DNA of 22,419 bases. Origin: JBBAFM01 sp041655415 (GTDB lineage: Bacteria; Bacillota; Clostridia; Peptostreptococcales; JAAYPU01). The stretch is taken from assembly GCA_964429195.1 (NCBI GenBank), contig CAYSBC010000031.1, positions 1 to 22,419 on the forward strand. The letters run 5' to 3'. A model generated the notes under the pieces. That model did not search any database. It was not told the origin of the DNA and saw nothing but the letters and a program-made list of their open reading frames with translations. The position numbers were made by a program, and so were the translations under genes. Of this stretch, positions 6,421-14,095 are shown in pieces (position 1 is the first letter of the stretch; the number at the start of each line of letters is the position of its first letter).

Positions 6421-7230
6421 TTAAAGCATCATTCTTTGCCGGAGCATTTCATACATGATGATGGAGGATGCTATTGCAGCATTTAAAGATTCTGTATTGC
6501 CAACCATGGGTATCTTGATGATTTCATCCGCTTTTTCATAAAAAAGCGAACTGATACCATTGGCTTCGTTGCCTATAACCAAAGCAATATCCTCTATCAT
6601 TCGGACCTCGTAATAATATTTTGCCTGCAAAGGTGCCGTGGCTATAATTTTTTTGCCATGCCTTTTTAAAAGGCGAATAGCCAGCTCATCGGATTCTATT
6701 TGCATGGTCGGAACCCTGAAGAGTGAACCTGCTGCAGCTCGAACTACCTTAGGTTGAAAAACATCAGCGCTTCCTTTAAGGAGAACAATTCCGTCTATGC
6801 CCGATGCATCTGCAGTTCTCAGCATGGTTCCCAGATTACCCGGATCTTGTATCCTATCTAAAACAAGCAGGTTGCTACCTGCCTTTTCCAGAATGCTCGT
6901 AAAATTAAATTCAGGTTTTTTGACCACAGCCAAGAGGCCTTGGGGGGTCTTTGTGTCGGAGATATACTCGAAAAGAGAGTCGGAAAGACTGTAAACCGGA
7001 ATACCCTGATTCAGATTTTCTTCGAGGATATCATAATTTTTTTCGTGATTTAAAAAAGAACGAGAAGCTATGATGTAAAGGATTTTCCCCTTATTCTCCG
7101 TGGCCTCTCTTACCAAATTCATTCCCTCAATAACAAACTCATCCTGGGTGTCTCTTGTTTTTTTATTTTTAAGTGACACAACGTTTTTTAATATTTTGTT
7201 GCCTTTGGATTCAATATCGATTATCATCAT
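6421..7230 (-). CDS. TrmH/SpoU-family RNA methyltransferase
   Basis: A 269-residue SPOUT enzyme expected to transfer a methyl group from S-adenosylmethionine to a ribose 2'-OH of rRNA or tRNA. The N-terminal substrate-binding part (about 1-105) includes FVIEGMNLVREA. The C-terminal knotted domain has motif 1 RIQDPGNLGTMLRTAD (126-141, with Asn132 and Arg138), motif 2 ALVIGNEANGI (216-226) and motif 3 IPMVGNTESLNAAIA (240-254). It resembles Bacillus YsgA or RlmB; the modified nucleotide cannot be told. The start has two ATGs in a row and no strong ribosome binding site (GAAAGCGAAAAG). The 85-bp tandem repeat begins 20 bases upstream of it. In Bacillus, ysgA lies just before pheST, which fits the tRNA-Phe T-box at the left end. 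Confidence 0.92.
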   Translation of the reverse strand: MMIIDIESKGNKILKNVVSLKNKKTRDTQDEFVIEGMNLVREATENKGKILYIIASRSFLNHEKNYDILEENLNQGIPVYSLSDSLFEYISDTKTPQGLLAVVKKPEFNFTSILEKAGSNLLVLDRIQDPGNLGTMLRTADASGIDGIVLLKGSADVFQPKVVRAAAGSLFRVPTMQIESDELAIRLLKRHGKKIIATAPLQAKYYYEVRMIEDIALVIGNEANGISSLFYEKADEIIKIPMVGNTESLNAAIASSIIMYEMLRQRMML

Positions 7231-7250
7231 TTTCTTTTCGCTTTCTTATT

Positions 7251-7440
7251 TGATTTGTAGATTTCTACCGCTCCTAGCTTGCCCAATTTGCATCGCAAAT
7301 TGTTGGCGAACTGATGCGAGGAAATCACAAATCTTTGATTTGTAGATTTCTACCGCTCCTAGCTTGCCCAGTTTGCATCGCAAATTGTTGGCGAACTGAT
7401 GCGAGGAAATCACAAATCTTTGATTTGTAGATTTCTACCG
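7251..7440. repeat. 85-bp tandem repeat, two full copies plus a partial third
   Basis: Copy 1 is 7251-7335, copy 2 is 7336-7420 and the partial third is 7421-7440. The full copies appear to differ at one position (CCCAATTTG against CCCAGTTTG). Each unit contains module 2 (7275-7314 and 7360-7399: CAATTTGC and GCAAATTG around ATC) and the 34-base module 1 (7320-7353 and 7405-7438), itself an imperfect hairpin. It is the same family as 46-87 and 401-566, in the opposite orientation. The array fills most of the divergent intergenic region between the methyltransferase and MFS genes. Confidence 0.92.
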
Positions 7441-7453
7441 CCAATGGTATAAT
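7425..7453 (+). promoter_or_regulatory. Extended -10 promoter for the MFS gene
   Basis: TGGTATAAT (-10 at 7448-7453) is an extended -10 match. Seventeen bases upstream is TTGTAG (7425-7430), a weak -35 lying inside the partial third repeat copy. The likely transcript start is near 7460, about 50 bases before the ATG at 7512. An in-frame ATG at 7452 overlaps the -10 box, so it cannot be the start. Confidence 0.65.
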
Positions 7454-7511
7454 GGTCTTTAATGTTATTATATATAAATACACTCAAGTACTCAAGAAAG
7501 GTAATGCTATT

Positions 7512-8747
7512 ATGTCCAATATTCTTCGAGAAAACAAGCGATGGTCCGTCATATTAGGCGCTGTATTACTCCAGTTTTGCTTAGGAGCGCTCTATTCATG
7601 GAGTCTCTTTAATAGGCCTTTAATGGAAAAATTCTCTTGGTCAGAGTCTCAGGTTGTCACAACCTATTCTATCACTATATTTATCTTTAGTTTTTCAATG
7701 CTCTTAGCAGGGAGATTACATGATAAATACGGTCCGCGGATTGTGGCCACTATAGGAGGCATCCTTTATGGGGTAGGTGTCATGCTCTCATCCATTGCAA
7801 CAAGCTTATGGGCCCTTTATTTCTATTACGGAATTATTGCCGGTACAGGTGTTGGCTTTGCCTATGTTTGTCCCTTGACAACCTCCGTAAAATGGTTCCC
7901 CAATCGCAAAGGTTTTATTACCGGTATCATCGTTGGGTCCTTTGGTCTTGGTTCCTTTCTTTTTAAATCCCTCATTGCCACCCTTATCAGCTCCAAGGGA
8001 GTATCAGGTGCTTTCTTTTACCTGGGCATTATTTATATGGCATTAGTTTTAATAGGTGCTCAGTTTTTAAAAACACCGAATGAGGATGACTTGGTTCTTA
8101 TCCATGAAAAAGATAAGAAATATGAAAAATCCAATACTCTTAAGAAAAATAAGGTTTTCTCTTCAGGGAAAGATTATACTGTTAAAGAAGTTCTACATAC
8201 CCGCTCAATCTACGTGCTATGGTTTATTTATCTGGTAGGCTGTTTGCCAGGCCTTTTGGTCATCGGAATTGCTTATGATATAGGTATCGATTTAGCTCAT
8301 CTGACACCCTCTGCCGCTGCTTTTACTGTAACGGTTATTGCATTATTTAATACAGGTGGCAGGTTAATATGGGGGACTATTTCTGATTACATTGGCCGTC
8401 CTTTTTCACTTTTACTCATCTTTATCCTATCGGCTTTATCCATGTTTTCATTAGGGATGTTACCACTTAATCCGGTACTGTTTTTTATCCTTATTTCCTG
8501 TATTGCCTTTTGTTTTGGTGGTATATTTGCCACGGTACCTCCAACAATTGCTGATTATTTTGGATCTAAAAATTACGGGTCGAATTTCAGCATAGTGGCT
8601 CAAGCCTATGGAATAGCAGCCCTCTTAGGCACGACTATCCAAACTCAAACCACAAGTCTTAACTCAACCTTTATGATTGTCAGTTGCATTTCTGTAGTAG
8701 GAATTATTTTAGCAGTGATACTGAGAAAAATAACGCCTGGAACTTAA
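7512..8747 (+). CDS. MFS transporter, OFA (oxalate/formate antiporter-like) family
   Basis: A 411-residue membrane protein with about 12 hydrophobic helices and a charged central loop (around residues 195-225, rich in Lys/Glu) between helices 6 and 7. The N-terminus RWSVILGAVLLQFCLGALYS is typical of the OFA family. The MFS motif A is GRLHDKYGPR at about residue 68. Family members exchange small carboxylates such as oxalate/formate, or are pyruvate-linked (YhjX); the substrate here is unknown. The start is ATG 7512 with AAAGG upstream, not the in-frame ATG at 7452 inside the promoter. It is the only plus-strand gene in the window, has its own promoter and terminator, and converges on ftsZ. 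Confidence 0.92.
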   Translation: MSNILRENKRWSVILGAVLLQFCLGALYSWSLFNRPLMEKFSWSESQVVTTYSITIFIFSFSMLLAGRLHDKYGPRIVATIGGILYGVGVMLSSIATSLWALYFYYGIIAGTGVGFAYVCPLTTSVKWFPNRKGFITGIIVGSFGLGSFLFKSLIATLISSKGVSGAFFYLGIIYMALVLIGAQFLKTPNEDDLVLIHEKDKKYEKSNTLKKNKVFSSGKDYTVKEVLHTRSIYVLWFIYLVGCLPGLLVIGIAYDIGIDLAHLTPSAAAFTVTVIALFNTGGRLIWGTISDYIGRPFSLLLIFILSALSMFSLGMLPLNPVLFFILISCIAFCFGGIFATVPPTIADYFGSKNYGSNFSIVAQAYGIAALLGTTIQTQTTSLNSTFMIVSCISVVGIILAVILRKITPGT

Positions 8748-8777
8748 CAGCTATTTACAAGCATTTCTGAATGCTCT

Positions 8778-8827
8778 AATGCCGTGACAGCAGCCAAACA
8801 AAAAATGTCAGGGCATTTATTTTTTTA
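8778..8827 (+). terminator. Intrinsic terminator of the MFS gene
   Basis: AATGCCGTGACA (8778-8789) pairs with TGTCAGGGCATT (8806-8817) with one mismatch, followed by TA and a T run. The minus strand has no T run after this hairpin, so it serves the MFS gene. No clear terminator for ftsZ is visible in 8748-8863. Confidence 0.88.
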
Positions 8828-8863
8828 ATGAACACCACTGACATTTGATTAACGAGTAAACGA

Positions 8864-9949
8864 TTATTGGTTTTTTGGTCTTAGAAAACTTGGAATTTTT
8901 ATTTCTTTATCAAATTCCTTAAAGATACTATCAATTTTACTGCTTGCAGCTTCATTTTCGCTGTCTTCCAATTTAATGCGTATTTCTCTTTCTTCTTCAC
9001 TTTCAAAGCCTGTCGCAATAACTGTTATATAGATTTCATCCTGCATGTCTTCTTTGACGGAGGCTCCAAATATAACAATGGCTTCCGGATCTGCTGATTT
9101 TTCAATGAGGTCGGCGGCTTCATTCACTTCTAGCATACCTAAATCGTAGCCACCCATAATATTTAAGAGTATAGCACTGGCTCCGTTGATGGATGTTTCA
9201 AGAAGTGGACTTTCGATGGCAGCTTTTACTGCATCAAGCACTCTTGTTTCTCCTGTACCTTTACCTACACCCATATGTGCAATACCTTTGTTGCTCATAA
9301 TCGTCTTCACGTCGGCAAAGTCTAAGTTGATTAAACCTGCATCGGCAATCAAGTCGGAGATACCTTGTACACCTAATCGCAATACATCGTCAGCCATACG
9401 GAAAGCTTCTATCATGGAAGTTTGTTTTTGAGACACCTGTAACAGCTTGTCATTTGGAACGATAACAAGGGAGTCCACATATCTCTTTAAGTAATCTATA
9501 CCTACTTCGGCATGTTCTCTTCGTTTTTTACCTTCAAAGGTAAAAGGCTTGGTCACAACGCCTACTGTTAATATACCCATTTCTTTAGCAATCTTAGCAA
9601 TAACCGGTGCGGCCCCGGTTCCCGTTCCGCCGCCCATGCCAGCTGTGATAAAAACCATATCGGCACCCTGCATAATCTTGCTTAATTCTTCTTGACTTTC
9701 TTCAGCAGCTTTTTGTCCAACTTCCGGGTCTGCCCCTGCTCCCAGTCCTTTTGTAAGTTTTGAACCTATTTGTATTTTAATTTCAGCTTTGGATGTAAAT
9801 AATGCTTGATTATCAGTATTTAATGCAATAAATTGCACTCCCTTTAATCCCGCTTCAATCATTCGATTAATGGCATTATTGCCTCCGCCGCCTACACCTA
9901 TTACCTTAATCTGAGCAAACTGCTCTATATCGACATCGAACTCAAACAT
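8864..9949 (-). CDS. ftsZ: Cell division protein FtsZ
   Basis: A 361-residue tubulin-like GTPase that polymerises at midcell to form the Z-ring. VGGGGNNAI (about 19-27) and the tubulin signature GGGTGTG (106-112) bind GTP, and the T7 loop NLDFADVKTIM supplies catalysis to the neighbouring subunit. The C-terminal peptide IPSFLRPKN is the conserved docking site for FtsA, SepF and similar partners. The acidic linker before it is short (about 30 residues). AGGAGG lies five bases before the ATG. It is last in the dcw cluster, and an extended -10 box in the 69-base spacer after sbp suggests an additional promoter. ftsA, often adjacent, is missing here. Confidence 0.98.
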   Translation of the reverse strand: MFEFDVDIEQFAQIKVIGVGGGGNNAINRMIEAGLKGVQFIALNTDNQALFTSKAEIKIQIGSKLTKGLGAGADPEVGQKAAEESQEELSKIMQGADMVFITAGMGGGTGTGAAPVIAKIAKEMGILTVGVVTKPFTFEGKKRREHAEVGIDYLKRYVDSLVIVPNDKLLQVSQKQTSMIEAFRMADDVLRLGVQGISDLIADAGLINLDFADVKTIMSNKGIAHMGVGKGTGETRVLDAVKAAIESPLLETSINGASAILLNIMGGYDLGMLEVNEAADLIEKSADPEAIVIFGASVKEDMQDEIYITVIATGFESEEEREIRIKLEDSENEAASSKIDSIFKEFDKEIKIPSFLRPKNQ

Positions 9950-9977
9950 AAGAACCTCCTAATTCAACAATATATTT

Positions 9978-9986
9978 ATTATAGCA
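9978..9986 (-). promoter_or_regulatory. Extended -10 promoter for ftsZ
   Basis: On the minus strand TGCTATAAT is an extended -10 match with TATAAT at 9978-9983. No good -35 lies 17 bases upstream (TACAAA). A start near 9971 would give a leader of about 20 bases containing the ribosome binding site. It could allow ftsZ expression independent of the upstream cluster. Confidence 0.55.
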
Positions 9987-10018
9987 TATCTACCTTAAAT
10001 TTTGTATATTTGTCCACT

Positions 10019-10360
10019 CTAAATATTAAAATATTTTTTCAGCAACAATCGCCTGATAGTGGCTAAATTCTCAAATATTCTGCCGCCAAACACAAAAATA
10101 GAAGCATAATAGAGAGGTATTCCCATCTTATCTCCAATAAATGCTAATCCGGCTGCCATTAATGTATTCGCAAGAAAGCCTGATACAAAGATGGCCGTCT
10201 TAAATTTTTGTTCCATGTTTGCTCTTACTGCACCGAAGATGGAGTCAAGTGACCCAAGTATGGCGATGGATATATAAAATGAATATTGTGCCGGATAAAA
10301 ATTGGGTAAAAACAAACCTGCAATGACTCCAACAACTAACCCCACAAACACTATTAACAT
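10019..10360 (-). CDS. sbp: Small basic protein Sbp (DUF1290)
   Basis: A 113-residue membrane protein with about three to four hydrophobic segments and a basic C-terminus (RRLLLKKYF). The run ISIAILGSLDSIFGAVRA and the FGGRIFENLATIRR region match the Sbp family found between the DUF881 genes and ftsA/ftsZ in Firmicutes. The molecular role is not established. Its ATG overlaps the stop of the preceding DUF881 gene by one base (TAATG), so translation is probably coupled. Confidence 0.9.
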   Translation of the reverse strand: MLIVFVGLVVGVIAGLFLPNFYPAQYSFYISIAILGSLDSIFGAVRANMEQKFKTAIFVSGFLANTLMAAGLAFIGDKMGIPLYYASIFVFGGRIFENLATIRRLLLKKYFNI

Positions 10361-11085
10361 TATCGTAATTCTCCTTCCCTTGCTGCTGCCTTTACGTATT
10401 TAAATTCGATACTTTCCTCATGTTTATTGATCTTTAAATGAATGACCTTATCTACATTGACTATGAGTCCATAGGTCAATAATAATTCTCCATAGCCGCC
10501 GGGTGACATGATAGCAGCCTCCATCATATTAGGATTCCCAATAGCCTTTATGAAGAAGGGCTGGGCAAAAAACTGATTATTTATGCGTATGGAATGCCCT
10601 GAGCAATTGATTTCAGTTGTGTTTATTACCCTCTGTCCATTAATGGATATGGCTTCTGCTCCAGCTATTCTTAATTCATTGATAATCTTTAAAATATCCA
10701 CATCGTGAACAATGATATCAAGAGGATCCTCGCCGGGATATAACTCTCTCGTTCCATCATCAAGCACGATGATAATGCCATCACCATATACGTCGGTGAC
10801 ACCACTTATCATCTTTAATTCAGCTAATTCTTTTTCAGCTGATTTCACTATTTCTTCACTTTTTTCAGGTGACTCCATGTATTTTTTCAGTTGTTCCTCT
10901 TTATCTTGAATGGAGGTCCTTATACTGTCATTTTCTTTTTCTTGATTGTCAATGGAAATTTTATAATCCTGAAGAGTTTTAGGGGACACATACAAAAACG
11001 ATCCCGTAATAACCCTGGATTGTATTGTTATTAAAAGGCCTATCAGTACACACAATAAAAATAGGAGAAGTTTTCTTATTTTCAT
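10360..11085 (-). CDS. DUF881 protein (second of two; YlxX-like)
   Basis: A 241-residue protein with an N-terminal membrane helix (about 4-25), then a charged coiled-coil-like stretch (about 45-90) and a C-terminal DUF881 domain. ELRIAGAEAISINGQRVI and PFFIKAIGNPNMMEAAI are the family landmarks. In Bacillus two such genes, ylxW and ylxX, lie between divIB and sbp; their role in division is unclear. It is 36 bases after its paralogue and overlaps sbp by one base. The domain is probably outside the membrane, judged from the single N-terminal anchor. Confidence 0.88.
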   Translation of the reverse strand: MKIRKLLLFLLCVLIGLLITIQSRVITGSFLYVSPKTLQDYKISIDNQEKENDSIRTSIQDKEEQLKKYMESPEKSEEIVKSAEKELAELKMISGVTDVYGDGIIIVLDDGTRELYPGEDPLDIIVHDVDILKIINELRIAGAEAISINGQRVINTTEINCSGHSIRINNQFFAQPFFIKAIGNPNMMEAAIMSPGGYGELLLTYGLIVNVDKVIHLKINKHEESIEFKYVKAAAREGELR

Positions 11086-11121
11086 TCTACATCACCATTC
11101 CCGCTATCAAATTCATCTTTC

Positions 11122-11853
11122 CTATTGCTCTATGGGTACAGCATATCTAAATTTAATGATTTCATTATATCTTGGGACGATGATTTCATCTCTTTTTTCA
11201 ATCTTCACTTGCAAATCATATTTTGATCGCATCTGGTCGACGATGCCAAAACGAATATTCAGGGTAGCGTCCAGCGTGTCCGGATTGCCGATGGCCCGAA
11301 TGACAAAAGGCGGTGCCGTCGGTACCGAATTAATATTAACATTGGATCCTGCCAAAGAGATTTCTGTTACACTCATATACCGCTGACCATTGATGGATAT
11401 CGCTTCCGCCCCTGCATCATTGAGTTTATTAATCAACATCAAGAGTAAGGAATAGTTATACATAATGGTGCTTTCACCATATTCCGAGCTGGCTTCAGTA
11501 GGGGGATCCTGGATTGTAACAATAACCCCGGGACCTTTGACATCTCTCATGCCGGATATCGTCTTATATTTGTCCAGTTCATTAACGACATTCCTGATTA
11601 AAACATCTTCTTTAGCCTCCGCATCTTGAATTTCTTTGATTTTAGCTTCAAGAGATGTATATTCTTCCATCAAAATTTCTCTTTCACTCTTCAGCTTTGC
11701 AAGTTCGGCAGCCAGGCTTTGAGCCTTTTGAATAGGAATCAAACTACCTTCTACTATGTTTCCATCTAAAGAGTATATTTGGACAGTAATTGTAAGCCCT
11801 ATAAAGGCAGCAACTATGGCCACGATAATCTGTCCGCTTGCTATTTTTTTCAT
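11122..11853 (-). CDS. DUF881 protein (first of two; YlxW-like)
   Basis: A 243-residue paralogue of the next gene with the same plan: N-terminal membrane helix (about 8-26), a coiled-coil-like segment rich in Lys, Glu and Leu (about 45-85), then DUF881 with LNDAGAEAISINGQRYM and PFVIRAIGNPDTLDATL. The start is placed at ATG 11853 (MKKIASGQ), six bases after AGGGG. A TTG at 11874 would extend it by seven residues but overlaps the ribosome binding site. Co-location with divIB and ftsZ suggests an envelope or division role, which is inference. Confidence 0.88.
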   Translation of the reverse strand: MKKIASGQIIVAIVAAFIGLTITVQIYSLDGNIVEGSLIPIQKAQSLAAELAKLKSEREILMEEYTSLEAKIKEIQDAEAKEDVLIRNVVNELDKYKTISGMRDVKGPGVIVTIQDPPTEASSEYGESTIMYNYSLLLMLINKLNDAGAEAISINGQRYMSVTEISLAGSNVNINSVPTAPPFVIRAIGNPDTLDATLNIRFGIVDQMRSKYDLQVKIEKRDEIIVPRYNEIIKFRYAVPIEQ

Positions 11854-11909
11854 CTTTATCCCCTCTCCTAGCAAATCTCACGATTCACCCCAAAACCGTC
11901 TACTATACT

Positions 11910-12638
11910 TTATTCTAAAGGGCTGTACGAGTAATACCCATTTCCTCTGATATGGATTGTCCCTCTTTTTACACCACGCTTGTGAAGATCGTACAAGATA
12001 TCCCTTAATGCATCCATACTTTCCAGTAATACATCAACTTCACCTTTACAGGTTAAGTTATCTGATATATATAATACCATTTCTTGACCTTTTATGCCCA
12101 CATTCTTAAAAAATAAATTATTTTTATTCATACCTTGTATGACTTTTAAAACCGGATAGAGCTCGTCCTCTTCCTTGACCTGGATTTTGTCTCCAACAGT
12201 AAAATCGATGATTGTAAAGCCGTCTAAAATGCTGTATTCCGGTAGAGTATCTGCAATTCTTAAGGCATAACCTTCTTCATCTATAATCAGCCACTTGCCC
12301 ATAAATTCGATGCAAGCAGATTCTTTTCTTTCCACAATCTGGATGACCAGTTTATCTGGTAATTTTCTATCAATGGTCACGCCTTTTATGTAGGGATCAT
12401 TCAAGAGGTTATCGCGAACCTCACTCAGCTTTACTTTAAACTGGTTGGTTCCATATTGGACCTTCGTCTTTTCAATGATGTCTGTTTCACTGTAAAAACT
12501 ATTGTTTTCAACCAGTATAAAGCCAATATTGAAGAACCCGGAAAATAAAAATAAATACAGTCCGCCACCTATAACTAAGATCAATCCAATACCCCATATG
12601 AAGTTTTTTTTCTTTGGTTGTTCATATCTTCTAGTCAT
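11910..12638 (-). CDS. divIB: Cell division protein DivIB/FtsQ
   Basis: A 242-residue bitopic protein. A basic cytoplasmic tail (RRYEQPKKK) is followed by one membrane helix (about 14-34), a POTRA domain (about 36-105, FILVENNSFYSETDIIEKT) and the FtsQ beta domain. In the divisome it bridges FtsL/DivIC and controls septal peptidoglycan synthesis from outside the membrane. The string PYIKGVTIDRKLPDKLVIQIVER is typical of the family. The cytoplasmic tail is short compared with Bacillus DivIB. GAGG lies nine bases upstream of the ATG. The 106-base spacer after murA shows no convincing promoter or terminator. Confidence 0.92.
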   Translation of the reverse strand: MTRRYEQPKKKNFIWGIGLILVIGGGLYLFLFSGFFNIGFILVENNSFYSETDIIEKTKVQYGTNQFKVKLSEVRDNLLNDPYIKGVTIDRKLPDKLVIQIVERKESACIEFMGKWLIIDEEGYALRIADTLPEYSILDGFTIIDFTVGDKIQVKEEDELYPVLKVIQGMNKNNLFFKNVGIKGQEMVLYISDNLTCKGEVDVLLESMDALRDILYDLHKRGVKRGTIHIRGNGYYSYSPLE

Positions 12639-12744
12639 ATGTAATATCCTCTTTTTTTTAATCTGTCACGAAAATACTATCAAAACAACTATCTGTATTT
12701 GTATCATTCTACCCCGTATTCAGTTTTTAAAGTTGCTTCAATTA

Positions 12745-14004
12745 TTATTCTTGCTTTTTCCTAACAATCTGAGCTCCTATCTGAGTTAATTGTTCTTCAA
12801 GCTTATCATAACCTCTATCAATATGATAAATATTTTTTACAATTGTATTTCCTTGTGCTGCCAAGCCTGCTAAAACCAAAGCGGCTCCCCCTCTTAAATC
12901 CTTTGCATTAACTACCGCACCATGGAGTTTTTCTACACCTGTAATCACTGCAACTCTTCCCTCAACCTTTATCTTCGCTCCCATTCTGGCTATTTCATCG
13001 ACCACCTTAAACCGATTCTCAAAGATTGTCTCACTGATCATAGCTGTACCTTCAGCTGTTGCCATCAATACAAGAAATTGGGATTGCATATCTGTAGGAA
13101 ATCCAGGATAAGGTAAAGTCCTTATCATTTCAACACTTTGTATGCGCTCGGGGCTCTTTAGATAAATGGCATCTTCTTCTTCCCTGATCAAACATCCCGC
13201 TTCAGCAAATTTAGATAGGATAATACCTAGATGCTCGGGTACAACATTCTTAATGAAAACCTCGCCACCTGTAATCGCTGCTGCTGCTAATATTGTTCCT
13301 GCACAAATTCTATCCGGTATGACTGTATGATGAGCTTCATGTAAGGATTCCACGCCGTAAATCGTAATTTCACTTGTACCTGCTCCTGTTACTTTTGCCC
13401 CCATCTCATTTAAAAAGTTTTGCAAATCCACGATTTCAGGTTCCTTAGCCGCATTTTTCACGCGGGTGACGCCCTCTGCCTTAACTGCAAGAAGCATGGC
13501 ATTTTCTGTCGCACCTACACTTGGAAAGTCCAATTGGATTGTTGCCCCTTTAAGCTTTTCAACACTGCATTTTAAATGCCCGTATCCTTCTTCAATGTGA
13601 ACTCCCAATTGTTTCAACACTTTCAAATGCAAATCGATTGGCCTTGGGCCGATTTCACAGCCTCCGGGATAAGTCACATCGACTCTGCCACATCGGGTTA
13701 ACATAGGACCTAGCAAAAAAACAGAAGAACGCATTTCACTAACCAATTTATCAGGAATAATATAGGTATCCAATAACTTTGAATCGACGGCAATGACATT
13801 ATCCGTAAATTCAGTCTTACACCCTATTGCTTTGAGAATTTTAAGCATTGTTTCTACATCTTTTAAATTAGGGCAATCTTTGATGACATTCATATTGCCA
13901 TTCATAATTGTGGCTGCTAAAATTGGAAGGAGTGAATTTTTAGCTCCACTTATTGTCGTCTCACCTGATAATCTTTTCCCTCCGGCTATATGATATTCAT
14001 ACAC
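12745..14004 (-). CDS. murA: UDP-N-acetylglucosamine 1-carboxyvinyltransferase
   Basis: MurA transfers enolpyruvate from PEP to UDP-GlcNAc, the first committed cytoplasmic step of peptidoglycan synthesis. I place the start at GTG 14004, nine bases after GGAGGTG (14014-14020). An in-frame ATG at 14022 overlaps that ribosome binding site. With the GTG start the protein has 419 residues, the E. coli MurA length, and Lys22-Asn23 of GAKN falls at the E. coli positions. The PEP-reactive cysteine is Cys116 in PGGCEIGPRP; Cys at this site is the fosfomycin target. It sits between murG and divIB, where Bacillus has murB. Confidence 0.95.
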   Translation of the reverse strand: MYEYHIAGGKRLSGETTISGAKNSLLPILAATIMNGNMNVIKDCPNLKDVETMLKILKAIGCKTEFTDNVIAVDSKLLDTYIIPDKLVSEMRSSVFLLGPMLTRCGRVDVTYPGGCEIGPRPIDLHLKVLKQLGVHIEEGYGHLKCSVEKLKGATIQLDFPSVGATENAMLLAVKAEGVTRVKNAAKEPEIVDLQNFLNEMGAKVTGAGTSEITIYGVESLHEAHHTVIPDRICAGTILAAAAITGGEVFIKNVVPEHLGIILSKFAEAGCLIREEEDAIYLKSPERIQSVEMIRTLPYPGFPTDMQSQFLVLMATAEGTAMISETIFENRFKVVDEIARMGAKIKVEGRVAVITGVEKLHGAVVNAKDLRGGAALVLAGLAAQGNTIVKNIYHIDRGYDKLEEQLTQIGAQIVRKKQE

Positions 14005-14029
14005 TTTTAATAACACCTCCATAAAAGAT

Positions 14030-14081
14030 GGTATTTTCTCATAAAATACCAGCTATAAAATATACTATGCATAGAATGCAA
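14030..14081 (-). promoter_or_regulatory. Hairpin and weak promoter-like sequence before murA
   Basis: A perfect 8-bp stem GGTATTTT/AAAATACC (14030-14037 with 14043-14050, loop of five) lies 10 bases upstream of the murA ribosome binding site. Further upstream are the palindrome CTATGCATAG (14065-14074) and, on the minus strand, TTGCAT (14076-14081) with TTATAG 17 bases on. The promoter match is weak. The hairpin could protect or modulate the murA transcript. Confidence 0.35.
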
Positions 14082-14095
14082 AAAGGTGTTATTGG

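Noticed and set aside
7251..7440. CRISPR array
   Set aside because: The repeat unit is 85 bases with no unique spacers between copies; it is a plain tandem duplication of a palindromic element, and no cas gene is present.
12639..12744. Promoter in the murA-divIB spacer
   Set aside because: AT-rich with scattered partial -10 matches (for example TGATACAAA) but no properly spaced -35; not better than background.
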